NCBI RefSeq assembly: GCF_020687825.1
Contig: NZ_JAJEWP010000006.1
Coordinates: 207,343 to 271,342, forward strand
Source of the DNA: Fluctibacter halophilus
Lineage (GTDB): Bacteria > Pseudomonadota > Gammaproteobacteria > Enterobacterales > Alteromonadaceae
Direction: 5' to 3'
Length of the DNA: 64,000 bases
The position numbers were made by a program, and so were the translations under genes. A model generated the notes under the pieces. It did not search any database and was not told the origin of the DNA. It saw only the letters and a program-made list of their open reading frames with translations. This document shows positions 27,275 through 38,494 of the stretch, piece after piece (within the stretch, counting starts at the first letter, position 1; each line of letters begins with the position of its first letter).

Positions 27275-27352
27275 GTGGGTCAAAGGCAGGCTGGCATTGC
27301 ACTGCAAAGCTCGGCATAATGCGCTTATGAGTCACAATCAGAGACGTACGAC

Positions 27353-27631
27353 ATGCGCTGGATAACCGTCGTGTTGCTCACCTTGCTGGTGATGCTGCAG
27401 TACCGTCTTTGGTTCGGCAAACATTCGTTCCCCGATTATCTGGCCATGCAAGAGGAAGTGGCGGCGCAACGCGCACAAAACGCCAACCTGACCCAACGCA
27501 ATGACTTGTTGAAAGCGGACATTAACGATCTGAAAATTGGCCTGGAAGCCATGGAAGAGCGTGCGCGCAACGAGTTGGGACTGATCAAAACGGGTGAAAC
27601 CTTTTACCGAATTTTACCCAACGACCAATAA
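27353..27631 (+). CDS. ftsB: Cell division protein FtsB
   Basis: A 92-aa bitopic division protein forming the FtsQLB complex. A short cytoplasmic start, one helix (about 3-20), a coiled coil (about 28-65, EEVAAQRAQNANLTQRNDLLKADI), and the conserved RARNELGLIKTGETFYRIL end that contacts FtsQ/FtsI. Length and position directly upstream of ispD (8-base gap) are as in E. coli and Shewanella. Confidence 0.95.
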   Translation: MRWITVVLLTLLVMLQYRLWFGKHSFPDYLAMQEEVAAQRAQNANLTQRNDLLKADINDLKIGLEAMEERARNELGLIKTGETFYRILPNDQ

Positions 27632-27639
27632 CCAAACCG

Positions 27640-28338
27640 ATGACCATCACGTCTGATTTCCCTGTCGTGGTACCCGCCGCAGGGGTTGGCAAGCGCATGG
27701 GCGCAGACCGCCCCAAGCAGTACCTTCTCATTCACGGTAAAACCGTTCTGGAACATACCTTGCTCCTGTTGCTGGCCCATCCCCGCATTCGCTATGTGGT
27801 GGTGGCGATTGACCCACAAGACCCGTATTTTGATGCACTGGACATCGCCGATCATCCCGACATCAAGCGTGTCGACGGCGGCAAAGAGCGCGCCGACTCG
27901 GTCCTTGCAGGGCTGCAACTGATTGCCGATCAGGATTGGGTACTGGTACATGATGCGGCCCGCCCCTGTGTGCGTCACGACGATATTGATGCCCTGCTGG
28001 CGCTGGCCGATCAACATAACGGCGGCGGTATACTGGCCACGCCGGTGCGCGATACCATGAAGCGCGCCAGCGAGCAGTTTCCGGACAGGGTTGATCATAC
28101 CGCGCCTCGGGAACACCTGTGGCATGCGCAGACACCGCAGTTTTTCCCCGCAGGCCAACTGCGTCAGGCCTTGGAGCAGGGAATGGCGAAAGGATTACCC
28201 ATCACCGATGAAGCCTCAGCCATGGAAGCCGCGGGATATCCGGTGCAACTGGTCGAAGGCAGCGAACAGAACCTCAAGATCACACGACCAGATGATCTGG
28301 CGTTGGCAGAATACTATTTATCCAGGAGGACAACCTGA
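27640..28338 (+). CDS. ispD: 2-C-methyl-D-erythritol 4-phosphate cytidylyltransferase
   Basis: Third step of the MEP isoprenoid pathway: couples MEP with CTP. The nucleotidyl-transfer signature [18 protein letters not shown] is at 11-28, with [11 protein letters not shown] (metal and CTP site) and [19 protein letters not shown] near the end. At 232 aa the length is normal. Stop and ispF start share one base (TGATG), so the two pathway enzymes are coupled. Confidence 0.96.
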   Translation: MTITSDFPVVVPAAGVGKRMGADRPKQYLLIHGKTVLEHTLLLLLAHPRIRYVVVAIDPQDPYFDALDIADHPDIKRVDGGKERADSVLAGLQLIADQDWVLVHDAARPCVRHDDIDALLALADQHNGGGILATPVRDTMKRASEQFPDRVDHTAPREHLWHAQTPQFFPAGQLRQALEQGMAKGLPITDEASAMEAAGYPVQLVEGSEQNLKITRPDDLALAEYYLSRRTT

Positions 28339-28814
28339 TGCGGATCGGTCACGGCTTCGACGTACACAAATTTGGTGGTGAAGGCCCTATCGTCATTGGC
28401 GGCGTCACCATCCCTTACTCTCAGGGGCTGCTGGCCCACTCGGATGGCGATGTCGCACTGCACGCCTTGTGTGATGCGCTGCTTGGCGCAATGGGCCTGG
28501 GTGACATCGGGCGGCATTTCCCGGATACCGATCCGGCCTTTGCCGGTGCCGACAGTCGCGACTTACTGCGTCAGGTTATCTCGCAAGTTCACCAAAGAGG
28601 TTACCAGGTGGGCAATCTGGATCTGACCATCGTAGCCCAGGCCCCTAAAATGGCACCTCATATCGACGCGATGTGCCAACACATTGCGACGGATGTAGGT
28701 GTGGATGTCTCGCAGGTCAACGTTAAGGCCACGACCACTGAAAAGCTTGGTTACACCGGGCGCAAGGAAGGCATCGCCTGCCATGCTGTGGTGTTACTGG
28801 TGGCTGACAAATGA
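28338..28814 (+). CDS. ispF: 2-C-methyl-D-erythritol 2,4-cyclodiphosphate synthase
   Basis: Fifth step of the MEP pathway, releasing CMP to form the cyclodiphosphate. Zinc ligands D8/H10 (GHGFDVHKF) and H42 ([13 protein letters not shown]) are present, as are [14 protein letters not shown] and the C-terminal [21 protein letters not shown]. It is a normal 158 aa. Its end overlaps truD by 4 bases (ATGA). The window also contains ispB, which uses products of this pathway. Confidence 0.97.
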   Translation: MRIGHGFDVHKFGGEGPIVIGGVTIPYSQGLLAHSDGDVALHALCDALLGAMGLGDIGRHFPDTDPAFAGADSRDLLRQVISQVHQRGYQVGNLDLTIVAQAPKMAPHIDAMCQHIATDVGVDVSQVNVKATTTEKLGYTGRKEGIACHAVVLLVADK

Positions 28815-29887
28815 CCGTGACACTGAGCACAGAGCATTGGCATTACCTGCACGGATGCCCTTCTGCCACCGGTACCCTTAAAGCAGCGCCGGAAGATTTT
28901 CAGGTCGAAGAAATCCTCGGGTTCAGTCCCAGCGGGGAAGGCGAGCATGTGTTTTTATGGACCGAGAAACGCGGTCTCAACACAGCCTATGTGGCAGAGC
29001 AGCTTGCAGCCTACCTGAACCTGCCGCTGCGGGCAGTGACTTACGCCGGACGTAAGGACAAGCATGCCCTTACCCGCCAATGGTTTGGTTTGCACATGCC
29101 CGGTCAGGAGATGCCGGACCTCAGTGGTTTGAACGTGCCGGGATTTCGCGTTCTGAGCCAACATCGACACAACAAAAAGTTGCGCACCGGCGTTCTCAAA
29201 GGCAATCAATTCACCCTGCAGGTCAGAGACATCGATGACAGGACAGCCGTGGAGCACCGTTTGCGCGCCATCGCCGACAGTGGTGTGCCCAATTACTATG
29301 GTCAGCAACGGTTTGGCGATAGTCGTCACCACGCCAACGGCGGTAACCTTAACCTGGGCGAGCGACTGATCGCCGGTGAAGCCATTCGCAATCGCAACAA
29401 ACGCAACCTGGCCATCTCGGCTTTGCGCAGTTGGTTGTTTAACCAGGTCGTAAGCTGTCGTCTTGCCCGCCAAGATCAACCCGCGCCACTGGCCGGTGAT
29501 GTGTTTTTACTGGCTGGCAGTAACAGTTTTTTCGTTGCGCAAGGTGTGGATGCACAAATACTGCAACGTCTCGAACAACGTGATATTTTACTGTCTGCAC
29601 CACTGTGGGGGAAAGGCCCGTTGGCCAGCCAGCACGGCGCCCTGGCCCTGGAACAGGCAGCCTTGGCTGATCACCAGCCGGTGTGCGCGTTTCTGGCCTC
29701 GCTCGGGCTGGATCAGGAGCGGCGCACATTGATGCTCTACCCTAAAGAATTGCAGTGGCATTGGCCCGATGACAAGACCCTCAGTATCACCTTTTCGTTG
29801 CCCAGTGGCTGTTTTGCCACCGCAGTGATCCGGGAGGTCTGCCAACTCACCAAACAGGAGGACAAACATGAAGCTATTGCTGAGTAA
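28811..29887 (+). CDS. truD: tRNA pseudouridine(13) synthase TruD
   Basis: Forms pseudouridine 13 in tRNA-Glu. The TruD catalytic aspartate lies in [15 protein letters not shown] (about residue 80). Other typical blocks are the opening [26 protein letters not shown], and the inserted TRUD domain (about 155-300) with [18 protein letters not shown]. At 358 aa it is family length. The last 20 bases overlap surE, conserved in this gene cluster. Confidence 0.95.
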   Translation: MTVTLSTEHWHYLHGCPSATGTLKAAPEDFQVEEILGFSPSGEGEHVFLWTEKRGLNTAYVAEQLAAYLNLPLRAVTYAGRKDKHALTRQWFGLHMPGQEMPDLSGLNVPGFRVLSQHRHNKKLRTGVLKGNQFTLQVRDIDDRTAVEHRLRAIADSGVPNYYGQQRFGDSRHHANGGNLNLGERLIAGEAIRNRNKRNLAISALRSWLFNQVVSCRLARQDQPAPLAGDVFLLAGSNSFFVAQGVDAQILQRLEQRDILLSAPLWGKGPLASQHGALALEQAALADHQPVCAFLASLGLDQERRTLMLYPKELQWHWPDDKTLSITFSLPSGCFATAVIREVCQLTKQEDKHEAIAE

Positions 29888-30626
29888 CGATGATGGCGTG
29901 TTTGCTGAAGGTTTGGCCGTTCTGCATCAACACCTCAGCCAGCGTCACGATACCACGGTGATCGCACCGGACAGAAACTGTAGCGGCGCCAGCAATGCGC
30001 TGTCACTTCATCAGCCGCTGCGGATCCAGAAAATGAAAAACGGCTTTTATGCGGTCAACGGAACCCCGTCCGATTGCGTGCACCTGGGGCTCAACCGGTT
30101 TATGCAGGAAGAACCCCAATTGGTGGTATCGGGGATTAATCATGGCGCCAATCTCGGTGATGACGTGATTTATTCAGGTACTGTGGCGGCAGCAACAGAA
30201 GGGCGCTATATGGGCCTGCCGGCCATCGCCGTGTCGTTAACCAACTACAAAGGCGGCCATTTTGATACCGCGGCCAAGGTCGTGCTGGATATCCTTGAAC
30301 GGCTCGAAAATCACCCGTTGGCGCCCGACCAGATCCTCAATATCAACGTGCCCGATGTCCCCTATGAAGAACTGGCCGGTATCGAAGTGACTCGCCAGGG
30401 ACGTCGTCACCGTGCAGAATCGATGGTGAAAGACACCGACCCTTATGGGCGTGATATTTATTGGTACGGGCCAGTGGGCAGCGAGCAGGATGCCGGACCC
30501 GGCACCGACTTTTATGCCATATCCCGGGGCTATTGTTCAGTCACCCCCCTGAGCGTCGACATGACGGCCTATCAGAGCCTGGATGAGATGCAAAGCTGGC
30601 TGGAAAAAAAACATAACAATGACTGA
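29868..30626 (+). CDS. surE: 5'/3'-nucleotidase SurE
   Basis: A survival protein with broad nucleoside monophosphate and short polyphosphate phosphatase activity. Metal ligands D8-D9 are in [12 protein letters not shown], followed by [13 protein letters not shown], the [12 protein letters not shown] block and [25 protein letters not shown] normal 252 aa. The start lies inside the truD end, implying coupled translation. Together with pcm and rpoS downstream, this is the stationary-phase survival cluster. Confidence 0.96.
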   Translation: MKLLLSNDDGVFAEGLAVLHQHLSQRHDTTVIAPDRNCSGASNALSLHQPLRIQKMKNGFYAVNGTPSDCVHLGLNRFMQEEPQLVVSGINHGANLGDDVIYSGTVAAATEGRYMGLPAIAVSLTNYKGGHFDTAAKVVLDILERLENHPLAPDQILNINVPDVPYEELAGIEVTRQGRRHRAESMVKDTDPYGRDIYWYGPVGSEQDAGPGTDFYAISRGYCSVTPLSVDMTAYQSLDEMQSWLEKKHNND

Positions 30627-30674
30627 AACACAGTCAGACAACGGAACCATAAAGACTGACGGAATGCTGTAACT

Positions 30675-31313
30675 ATGATCCAATCATCCCGCAAGGGCGA
30701 CACCCTCGCCCGCTTATTACAACAAGAGGGGATCAGCGATCCCCGGGTGCTGTCCGCCATTGCAGCTACACCCCGTGAGCTCTTTCTGCCCGACGCATTG
30801 CGTCACAAGGCATACCAGAATACCGCGTTGCCGATTGGTCAGGGCCAGACCATTTCGCAGCCCTACATCGTGGCCAGAATGACCGAGCTGTTGCTGACCA
30901 GCCTGTCGCCCCAAAGCACAGTGTTGGAAATCGGCACCGGTTCGGGTTATCAGACTGCGATCCTGGCCCAGGTGTTCTCGCATGTGTATTCGGTTGAACG
31001 GATTAAATCACTGCAATTCCAGGCAAAACGCCGCATGAACCAGCTTGATCTGCACAATGTTTCCATGAAGCACGGCGATGGCTGGCAGGGCTGGCCGAGC
31101 AAGGGACCCTTCGACGGCATTATCGTCACCGCGGCCGCCAGTCACCTGCCCACGGCGCTGATCGAGCAGCTCACAGAACAGGGTAAATTAGTGATCCCGG
31201 TAGGCAGTGCCGAGCAACATCTGCAATGTATTCACCGTACCGACGAGGGTTTCGACACAGAAGTCGTCGAATCGGTGCGATTTGTCCCCCTGATCGCCGG
31301 CGATATCATCTGA
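30675..31313 (+). CDS. pcm: Protein-L-isoaspartate O-methyltransferase
   Basis: Repairs isoaspartyl residues in ageing proteins using S-adenosylmethionine. The SAM motif [16 protein letters not shown] (about 77-92), the [20 protein letters not shown] substrate region and the [13 protein letters not shown] motif are all recognisable. 212 aa, close to E. coli Pcm (208). It lies 48 bases after surE and 18 bases before the DUF368 gene, on the plus strand. Confidence 0.96.
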   Translation: MIQSSRKGDTLARLLQQEGISDPRVLSAIAATPRELFLPDALRHKAYQNTALPIGQGQTISQPYIVARMTELLLTSLSPQSTVLEIGTGSGYQTAILAQVFSHVYSVERIKSLQFQAKRRMNQLDLHNVSMKHGDGWQGWPSKGPFDGIIVTAAASHLPTALIEQLTEQGKLVIPVGSAEQHLQCIHRTDEGFDTEVVESVRFVPLIAGDII

Positions 31314-31331
31314 TCACAACAGGAACCCAGC

Positions 31332-32300
31332 ATGGACAATCTTCATAAAGCGCCGGCCAGGCAATGGAAAGACTACCTGCCTATCAGCCTCAAGGGCATG
31401 ATGATGGGTGCTGCCGATGCAGTACCCGGCGTTTCCGGCGGCACGATTGCCCTGATGACCGGGGTGTACGAAGAACTGATCCATGCCCTCCGGCAGTTTG
31501 GTCCACATACCCTGATGCTGCTGTTCAAGCAAGGCATCAAGCCGGCCTGGCAACAGGTTCACGGCAGCTTCCTGCTGGCCCTGTTTGGTGGTGTACTGCT
31601 GAGCCTGTTGACCATTGCCAATGCGGTGCTGCACTGGATGGACACCGTACCCGAACGTCTGTGGGGCTTCTTCTTCGGCCTGGTCCTGGCAACGGTGTTT
31701 TCGGTGGCGCGACATGTGCAACAATGGCACCTGCGTTCAATCGTGGCGTTTGTGGTCGGCACCGCAGCGGCCTATGCCATTACCACGTTAACCCCCGGCC
31801 AGCTCGTGGCAACACCGCTGACGGTTTTTGTGGCTGGCATGATTGCCGTGTGTGCCATGATCCTGCCGGGTATTTCCGGCAGTTTCATGCTGTTGCTGAT
31901 GGGCATGTATACCGCCATGCTAAGTGCCATCAAAGAATTTCAAATCGTTACGCTGGCCATTTTCGCCAGTGGCTGCGTCATTGGTCTGCTGAGCTTTTCC
32001 CATTTACTCAGTTGGATGTTCGACCGCTTCAAGAACATGACCCTGGCGTTGATGTGTGGTTTCCTGCTCGGCTCATTGAACAAAGTATGGCCGTGGAAAC
32101 ACACCCTGGAAACGATGTTAAACCGTCACGGCGAACAGGTTCCGGTGGTGCAGGAAAACGTATTCCCGGCCCAGTATTCGGTCTTGACGGGTCGCCCGGA
32201 CGAGTTGTGGATTGTATTGGCCATGATGGTCCTGGGTGCACTGATCGTCGCCTGGATGGATCACTGGGGACGTAAACAGGGCGTTGACCCGCAAGGTTGA
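31332..32300 (+). CDS. DUF368 (PopT/DedA-unrelated flippase-like) membrane protein
   Basis: A 322-aa polytopic membrane protein with about eight helices. The DUF368 signature is at the start (SLKGMMMGAADAVPGVSGGTIALMTGVYEELI) and is repeated in part later (MILPGISGSFMLLLMGMYTAML), suggesting an internal duplication. DUF368 proteins were recently linked to undecaprenyl-phosphate recycling at the membrane in some bacteria; I infer but cannot show that here. It is inserted between pcm and nlpD, a position taken by this family in several marine gammaproteobacteria. Confidence 0.88.
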   Translation: MDNLHKAPARQWKDYLPISLKGMMMGAADAVPGVSGGTIALMTGVYEELIHALRQFGPHTLMLLFKQGIKPAWQQVHGSFLLALFGGVLLSLLTIANAVLHWMDTVPERLWGFFFGLVLATVFSVARHVQQWHLRSIVAFVVGTAAAYAITTLTPGQLVATPLTVFVAGMIAVCAMILPGISGSFMLLLMGMYTAMLSAIKEFQIVTLAIFASGCVIGLLSFSHLLSWMFDRFKNMTLALMCGFLLGSLNKVWPWKHTLETMLNRHGEQVPVVQENVFPAQYSVLTGRPDELWIVLAMMVLGALIVAWMDHWGRKQGVDPQG

Positions 32301-32305
32301 GCCAG

Positions 32306-33136
32306 ATGAGCAGGATAGCGCACTGGACCATCGCAACCACCACGGCACTGAGCATCATTGTCATCGGTGGCTGTGCCCAGCGCACGACCCCGGCACCGGT
32401 GATTGAACTCTATCAGGGCAAAGACTACCGCGACTTTGAGGCCGATAGCTGGACACAGAAAACCTATCAGGTCAAAAAAGGCGACACATTGTTTGCCATC
32501 GCCTGGCAAACCGGAAATGACTACCGCGATCTGGCCCGCTGGAATAACATCCCAAAGCCTTATCACATCTACCCTGGGCAACAATTAACGGTACGAAAAA
32601 ACGCCAATGCGGCGCCCTCTGCCACTGCGAAAAACACTGGTCAGACCTCAAAAATAAATGCAAATCAGGCAGTTGACCGCCCTCAGAAGCAGGCGTATGG
32701 TGATGAAAAAAGCAGCACAAAAACCACGGCTGATTCAAACGCCGCAAGTGATTTTCCATCACGGGTTTCGCGCTGGCAATGGCCTGCGAATGGCGCGCTT
32801 CTGAACCGTTTTTCGTTACAGGAGCAAGGCAACAAAGGCATAGATATCAGCGGTAAATCAGGCGATCCAATCGTCGCTGCTGCAGATGGCAAGGTGGTGT
32901 ACACCGGTAATGCGTTACGGGGTTACGGTAACCTGGTCATCATTAAACACAGTGAAACCTTTTTAAGTGCCTATGCGCACAATAAGGACATCAAGGTTTC
33001 CGAACAGCAATGGGTTAAAGCGGGGCAAGTGATTGCCTCCATGGGCAGGAGCGGGACCGAGTCGGTTAAGCTTCATTTTGAAGTAAGGTATAAGGGCAAG
33101 TCTGTTGACCCTTTGCGTTACCTGCCACGCCAATAA
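32306..33136 (+). CDS. nlpD: Murein hydrolase activator NlpD (LysM-LytM lipoprotein)
   Basis: A 276-aa outer-membrane lipoprotein that activates amidases at the septum. The lipobox VIGGC is at about 18-22, a LysM domain at about 49-95 (YQVKKGDTLFAIAWQTG), a Gln/Ser/Thr-rich linker, and a LytM domain (about 155-275). The LytM metal site is degenerate (NKGIDISG replaces the HxGxD-type start), as in E. coli NlpD, so it should activate and not cut. ATG 32306 gives a clean signal peptide; a TTG nine bases earlier is less likely. The rpoS promoter usually lies within this gene. Confidence 0.94.
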   Translation: MSRIAHWTIATTTALSIIVIGGCAQRTTPAPVIELYQGKDYRDFEADSWTQKTYQVKKGDTLFAIAWQTGNDYRDLARWNNIPKPYHIYPGQQLTVRKNANAAPSATAKNTGQTSKINANQAVDRPQKQAYGDEKSSTKTTADSNAASDFPSRVSRWQWPANGALLNRFSLQEQGNKGIDISGKSGDPIVAAADGKVVYTGNALRGYGNLVIIKHSETFLSAYAHNKDIKVSEQQWVKAGQVIASMGRSGTESVKLHFEVRYKGKSVDPLRYLPRQ

Positions 33137-33208
33137 CAATAAATAATAATTATAAGTAAAGGGGAGTTTTAAAGATAAAACACTGAAAACCTTGCAGGAG
33201 ATGTGGTC

Positions 33209-34192
33209 ATGGGTGATACCAAAGCCGTAGTGGTAGAAAAAGCTGCCGCCAAAGACCTTAACAAAGACATCGACAAAGAACTCGAAGAGATCGAAGCCGA
33301 TGATACTGACCCTATGGAAGAAATTCTGGCCGGTCAGGAAGAAATCCAGAAAAACCTCGACGCTACTCAACTCTATCTCGGTGAAATCGGTTACTCGCCG
33401 TTATTATCCGCCGAAGAAGAAGTCTACTTTGCCCGCCGGGCGCTGAAAGGCTGTGAAGCCTCACGTAAACGCATGATTGTCAGTAACCTCCGACTGGTGG
33501 TTAAGATTGCCCGACGCTACAACAACCGTGGACTGGCATTACTTGACCTGATTGAAGAAGGTAACCTTGGCTTGATCCGGGCGGTGGAAAAGTTTGATCC
33601 GGAACGAGGATTCCGCTTCTCAACCTACGCCACCTGGTGGATCCGCCAAACCATCGAACGGGCGATCATGAACCAGACGCGCACCATACGCTTGCCGATC
33701 CATGTGGTCAAAGAGCTGAATGTGTACTTGCGCGCCGCGCGGGAACTGGCGCAGAAGCTAGATCATGAGCCAACCGCCGAAGAAATTGCCAGTGCTTTAG
33801 ATAAGCCGGTCGAGGATGTCAGCAAGATGTTGCGCCTTAACGAGCGTATCACCTCGGTAGATACCCCCATCGGTAGCGATAACGACAAAGCATTGCTGGA
33901 CATCATCGCCGACGAAAAAGGCCATGGCCCCGAAGAAGAACTGCAAGATAAAGACATTAAGTCCAGTATTGTACGCTGGCTGCAGGAACTGAACCCGAAA
34001 CAGCGGGAAGTACTGGCACGCCGGTTTGGTCTGATGGGCTACGAACCGTCGACGCTGGAAGATGTTGGTGCCGAAATTGGCCTCACCCGTGAGCGGGTGC
34101 GCCAAATCCAGGTCGAAGCACTGCGTCGCCTGCGCGACATGCTTGGCCATCAGGGACTCAATCTGGAAGCCTTGTTTAATCAGGCCCTGTAA
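33209..34192 (+). CDS. rpoS: RNA polymerase sigma factor RpoS (sigma38)
   Basis: The stationary-phase and general-stress sigma factor, 327 aa. Region 1.2 ([26 protein letters not shown]), region 2 ([37 protein letters not shown]), region 3 and the region 4 helix-turn-helix ([28 protein letters not shown]) are all present. An acidic N-terminus ([16 protein letters not shown]) is typical. ATG 33209 has AGGAG eight bases upstream. A GTG two codons earlier is also open. A terminator follows at 34207. Confidence 0.96.
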   Translation: MGDTKAVVVEKAAAKDLNKDIDKELEEIEADDTDPMEEILAGQEEIQKNLDATQLYLGEIGYSPLLSAEEEVYFARRALKGCEASRKRMIVSNLRLVVKIARRYNNRGLALLDLIEEGNLGLIRAVEKFDPERGFRFSTYATWWIRQTIERAIMNQTRTIRLPIHVVKELNVYLRAARELAQKLDHEPTAEEIASALDKPVEDVSKMLRLNERITSVDTPIGSDNDKALLDIIADEKGHGPEEELQDKDIKSSIVRWLQELNPKQREVLARRFGLMGYEPSTLEDVGAEIGLTRERVRQIQVEALRRLRDMLGHQGLNLEALFNQAL

Positions 34193-34206
34193 ATCTCCTG
34201 AACAAT

Positions 34207-34233
34207 AAAAAAGCCTCGAACGAGGCTTTTTTT
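34207..34233. terminator. Bidirectional terminator between rpoS and tpx
   Basis: AAAAAAGCCTCG-AA-CGAGGCTTTTTTT forms a strong stem with A and T tracts on both sides. It serves convergent rpoS (plus) and tpx (minus). Confidence 0.92.
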
Positions 34234-34251
34234 GTGTCTGATGTAACCGCG

Positions 34252-34755
34252 CTAGTCCTTATCGAGTGCAGCCAACGCCTGGTCATAATCGGGCTCGTCA
34301 GCGGTTTCAGCAACCTGCTCGTTGTACAGCACCACGCCCTGACGATCGATCACCACCACCGACCGTGACAACAAACCTTTCAGTGGCCCGGTGGTAAACG
34401 TCACCCCGTAATCTTTACCAAAACTGCTGCGAAAGGTGGAGCCGGTCAGCACATTGTCAATGCCCTCGGCACCACAAAACCGCGCTGCGGCAAACGGCAA
34501 ATCTGCCGACACACACACAACGGTGGTGTTTTCCAGACCGGCAGCCTTCTGATTAAAAGCGCGCACAGAGGCAGCACAGGTCCCCGTATCCACCGATGGG
34601 AAGATGTTCAGTATGATATGCCGTCCGGACAAATCCTCCATTGTCAGCTCGCTTAAATCCCCCTTTACCAATGTGAATTCCGGTGCCTTGCTACCCACCG
34701 CAGGCAATGCCCCTTCGGTATCCACCGGGTTCCCTTGTAATGTAACGCGTGCCAT
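34252..34755 (-). CDS. tpx: Thiol peroxidase Tpx (2-Cys peroxiredoxin)
   Basis: Periplasmic/cytosolic peroxiredoxin that reduces lipid hydroperoxides with thioredoxin. The peroxidatic cysteine is in PSVDTGTCAASVRAFN (about residue 60) and the resolving cysteine in AAARFCGAEG (about 94), as in E. coli Tpx. A normal 167 aa. ATG 34755 has AAGGAGG upstream. No OxyR-like site is obvious. It is convergent with rpoS across a shared terminator. Confidence 0.95.
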   Translation of the reverse strand: MARVTLQGNPVDTEGALPAVGSKAPEFTLVKGDLSELTMEDLSGRHIILNIFPSVDTGTCAASVRAFNQKAAGLENTTVVCVSADLPFAAARFCGAEGIDNVLTGSTFRSSFGKDYGVTFTTGPLKGLLSRSVVVIDRQGVVLYNEQVAETADEPDYDQALAALDKD

Positions 34756-34880
34756 GTAGACCTCCTTGATGATTAGATGAGGTCTCAGTGTAGTTCACCT
34801 GCCCTCCCTTTGCAGGCTACCTTGTGGATGGCGATGACTGTACACAGACCCTCAACCTGGGCTACAGTCACTACATATCC

Positions 34881-35765
34881 ATGTCAGGGTGTTGTCCAGT
34901 GGTACGATGGTTGTTATTGATGGTGTTTGTCGTCGTTGGCAGTGCTGCTTATGCTGACAATGGGCTGCGCACGGTCTACTACCCGGTGCCGTCCAACCTG
35001 GAAGACAAGCGCAGTCAGTACCCCGAAGAACTGCTGTCACTGTTATTGACTCAACAGCAAGGGTTTAAACCGCAAGCGGTTTATTTTACCCACACCCAGG
35101 ACAGGGCATTGCGCTTGCTGGAAAAGCAACAACTCGATGTAATGTGGAGCGGTGTGGATGACACTCGCCTGCAACGTTTTAGGGCCATTCGCTATCCACT
35201 GACCAAAGGTCTGTTGGGCTACCGATTACTGATGGTGAACCGTGGCTCTGCGCTGGCAACCGGCAAGGCGTTCGATTTGACTAACCTGCGCTTCGGTCAG
35301 GGTGCCGGATGGCCAGACACACACATTCTGCGCCACAACGGCCTTACGGTGATCACCGCCACCACTTATCAGGGATTGTTTTCAATGCTGGCTGCCCAGC
35401 GCTTCGATGCCTTTCCCCGCGCAGTGTCTGAAGTCTGGCTGGAATTGAATGCGCCAGGTAACCAACGCTTCACGGTCAACGATAGCGTGGCGTTGTACTA
35501 CCCATACGCCTTGTTTTTCTACGTCCGCAAGGATGATGAGGAACTGGCTGACGCGTTGCAGCAGGGATTTGAGCGGATCATCGCCTCCGGCGCGTTTGAA
35601 AAAGCCTTTCACCACTGGCACGGTGAAGATCTGTTACGGGCGAACCTGTCGGGACGGCAACTGCTGATGCTGGACAATCCATCTTTTCAAATTGCGCCCC
35701 ATGAGCGGGAACGTTATCTGTTGCCTAACCATCTCACCGGCACCACCCAGCCTTTAACCCCTTAA
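34881..35765 (+). CDS. Periplasmic type 2 solute-binding protein (PBP2 family)
   Basis: A 294-aa secreted protein: signal peptide (about 8-27, LLLMVFVVVGSAAYA) and a PBP2-like fold (AVYFTHTQDRALRLLEKQQLDVMWSG, LRFGQGAGWPDTHILRHNG, FSMLAAQRFDAFPRAVSEVWLEL). No transporter genes accompany it, so it is an orphan binding protein, possibly a sensor accessory or a remnant amino-acid system. The start is uncertain; ATG 34881 gives the best signal peptide, while a GTG at 34824 would add a charged non-signal extension. The stop overlaps the convergent folA by 4 bases. Confidence 0.8.
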   Translation: MSGCCPVVRWLLLMVFVVVGSAAYADNGLRTVYYPVPSNLEDKRSQYPEELLSLLLTQQQGFKPQAVYFTHTQDRALRLLEKQQLDVMWSGVDDTRLQRFRAIRYPLTKGLLGYRLLMVNRGSALATGKAFDLTNLRFGQGAGWPDTHILRHNGLTVITATTYQGLFSMLAAQRFDAFPRAVSEVWLELNAPGNQRFTVNDSVALYYPYALFFYVRKDDEELADALQQGFERIIASGAFEKAFHHWHGEDLLRANLSGRQLLMLDNPSFQIAPHERERYLLPNHLTGTTQPLTP

Positions 35766-36253
35766 CGCTGACGCTCAAGGGTTTCAAAGCGGTAGGCGTA
35801 AGGGTTTTTGTCATCCGCCTCGTGGTGTTCCTGCTCGACACAGGCCCATGTCGCCACAGCCTGATAGTCTGGGAAGTGGGTATCACCGTCCACATCAAGG
35901 GCAATGTGGGTCAGGTACAGTCTGTCCGCCCGGGGTAGCAGCGCGGCATAGATTGCACCACCACCAATGATCATGACTTCGTCTTCATTAGCGACCAATG
36001 TCAGGGCGGTATCGATGTCATTTACCACTTCGGCATCGGCCAGGGTGTAGCTGCTATCGCGACTGATCACCACATTCCGTCGGCCAGGTAACGCACGGCC
36101 AATCGATTCGTAGGTCTTGCGCCCCATCAGCACAGGCTTTCCCAGGGTAACACGTTTAAAATGGGCCAGATCTGCCGGCATGTGCCAGGGCATGTCATTG
36201 TCTTTACCAATCACTCGTCCACGAGCCATGGCTGCGATCATTGAGAGTTTCAT
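35762..36253 (-). CDS. folA: Dihydrofolate reductase
   Basis: Reduces dihydrofolate with NADPH, completing the cycle with ThyA (5369-6220). The opening KLSMIAAMARGRVIGKDNDMPWHMPADLAHFK contains the Met20 loop and catalytic aspartate (PADLAHF), followed by VLMGRKTYESIGRALPGRRNVV and the GGGAIYAALLP motif. 163 aa, usual chromosomal size, with no sign of a trimethoprim-resistant plasmid type. It shares a convergent boundary with the binding-protein gene. Confidence 0.96.
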   Translation of the reverse strand: MKLSMIAAMARGRVIGKDNDMPWHMPADLAHFKRVTLGKPVLMGRKTYESIGRALPGRRNVVISRDSSYTLADAEVVNDIDTALTLVANEDEVMIIGGGAIYAALLPRADRLYLTHIALDVDGDTHFPDYQAVATWACVEQEHHEADDKNPYAYRFETLERQR

Positions 36254-36340
36254 CGGAGATTACTGCACCGTAAGTCGTTCGTGGCCTGCAACGCTAATCA
36301 AAGCGGCCTCACAACGCAAGCATCGCGGGGCAATCAGCAT

Positions 36341-36366
36341 AAAAAAAGCCGGTAAAACCGGCTTTT
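36341..36366 (-). terminator. Rho-independent terminator of obgE
   Basis: On the minus strand AGCCGGT/ACCGGCT with a short loop is followed by seven T, directly after the obgE stop at 36369. Confidence 0.92.
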
Positions 36367-36368
36367 CG

Positions 36369-37541
<1,173 letters not shown>

Positions 37542-37631
37542 TTACCTCAACCTCGAAATACCTGATTGGATCAAAATACCATTAAAGCACAGACTGCTGG
37601 GGTCTGCTTGCCAGCCATGGTTACTGGCAAC

Positions 37632-37658
37632 AAAAAGCCCCGCGGATGCGGGGCTTTT
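37632..37658 (-). terminator. Terminator after rpmA
   Basis: AAAAGCCCCGC-GGAT-GCGGGGCTTTT lies 22 bases past the rpmA stop on the minus strand, with a T-run. It would reduce read-through from the ribosomal genes into obgE. Confidence 0.9.
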
Positions 37659-37679
37659 CACATCGATTAGATCGACTGC

Positions 37680-37937
37680 TTATTCAGCAACGATGCTGAC
37701 GAATTTACGGTTCTTAGGACCTTTGGTCTCGAACTGTACTTTACCGTCAGTCAGGGCGAACAAAGTGTGGTCTTTACCTACACCCATGTTGTCGCCGGCG
37801 TGGAACTTAGTGCCACGTTGACGAACAATGATGTTGCCCGCTAATACAGACTCACCACCGAAACGCTTTACACCCAAGCGTTTGCTTTCTGAGTCACGAC
37901 CGTTGCGAGTACTACCACCCGCCTTTTTATGTGCCAT
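37680..37937 (-). CDS. rpmA: 50S ribosomal protein L27
   Basis: An 85-aa ribosomal protein near the peptidyl-transferase centre. The N-terminal [20 protein letters not shown] is the universal L27 start, followed by [27 protein letters not shown]. It is 16 bases after rplU on the minus strand. Confidence 0.98.
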   Translation of the reverse strand: MAHKKAGGSTRNGRDSESKRLGVKRFGGESVLAGNIIVRQRGTKFHAGDNMGVGKDHTLFALTDGKVQFETKGPKNRKFVSIVAE

Positions 37938-37953
37938 CTGTTCGTACTCCTAC

Positions 37954-38265
37954 TTAAGCTTTAATACCAGTGATCTTCACTTCAGTGAACCACTGACGGT
38001 GACCCATTTGCTTACGAGAATGCTTACGACGACGGAACTTGACGATATTCACTTTATCGCCACGACCGTGAGTAACTACTTCAGCAGTTACCTTGCCGCC
38101 ATTCACATAAGGGGTACCAATCTTGATATCGTCACCGTTGCTAACCATCAAGATGTTATCGAATTCAACAGTGTCGCCAGGGGCAACTTCGATCTTCTCC
38201 AGACGAACGGTTTGGCCTTCGGCCACACGGTGTTGTTTACCACCACTTTGGAAAACCGCGTACAT
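37954..38265 (-). CDS. rplU: 50S ribosomal protein L21
   Basis: A 103-aa ribosomal protein. [20 protein letters not shown] at the start and [16 protein letters not shown] near the end are the standard L21 signatures. I chose ATG 38265, with GGAG eight bases upstream, giving the same length as E. coli L21; a longer frame upstream has no family match. It is divergent from ispB, the ancestral arrangement. Confidence 0.98.
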   Translation of the reverse strand: MYAVFQSGGKQHRVAEGQTVRLEKIEVAPGDTVEFDNILMVSNGDDIKIGTPYVNGGKVTAEVVTHGRGDKVNIVKFRRRKHSRKQMGHRQWFTEVKITGIKA

Positions 38266-38494
38266 ACTAAACTCCGCTCTGCGTACTATGACGCTACAAT
38301 TCAAAAACAGGGCGCGAATTGTACGGCAAGTGCCCTATTGCCGCAAGCCCAAAATTTGATTTTTTTGGTTAAAATTCCAGCGCCGTCGGCCAGGGTAAGG
38401 ATTTTCTCGTCAGGGTGACTGGATACCGTGGTCAATTTCTGTAAAAATCCGTGCCATTCATACAGCAACCGTGATGTTGAGTGAGCCAGGCAGT

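Noticed and set aside
31364..32275. 303-codon plus frame overlapping the DUF368 gene
   Set aside because: Cys/His/Arg-rich out-of-frame translation of the DUF368 gene, with no hydrophobic pattern.
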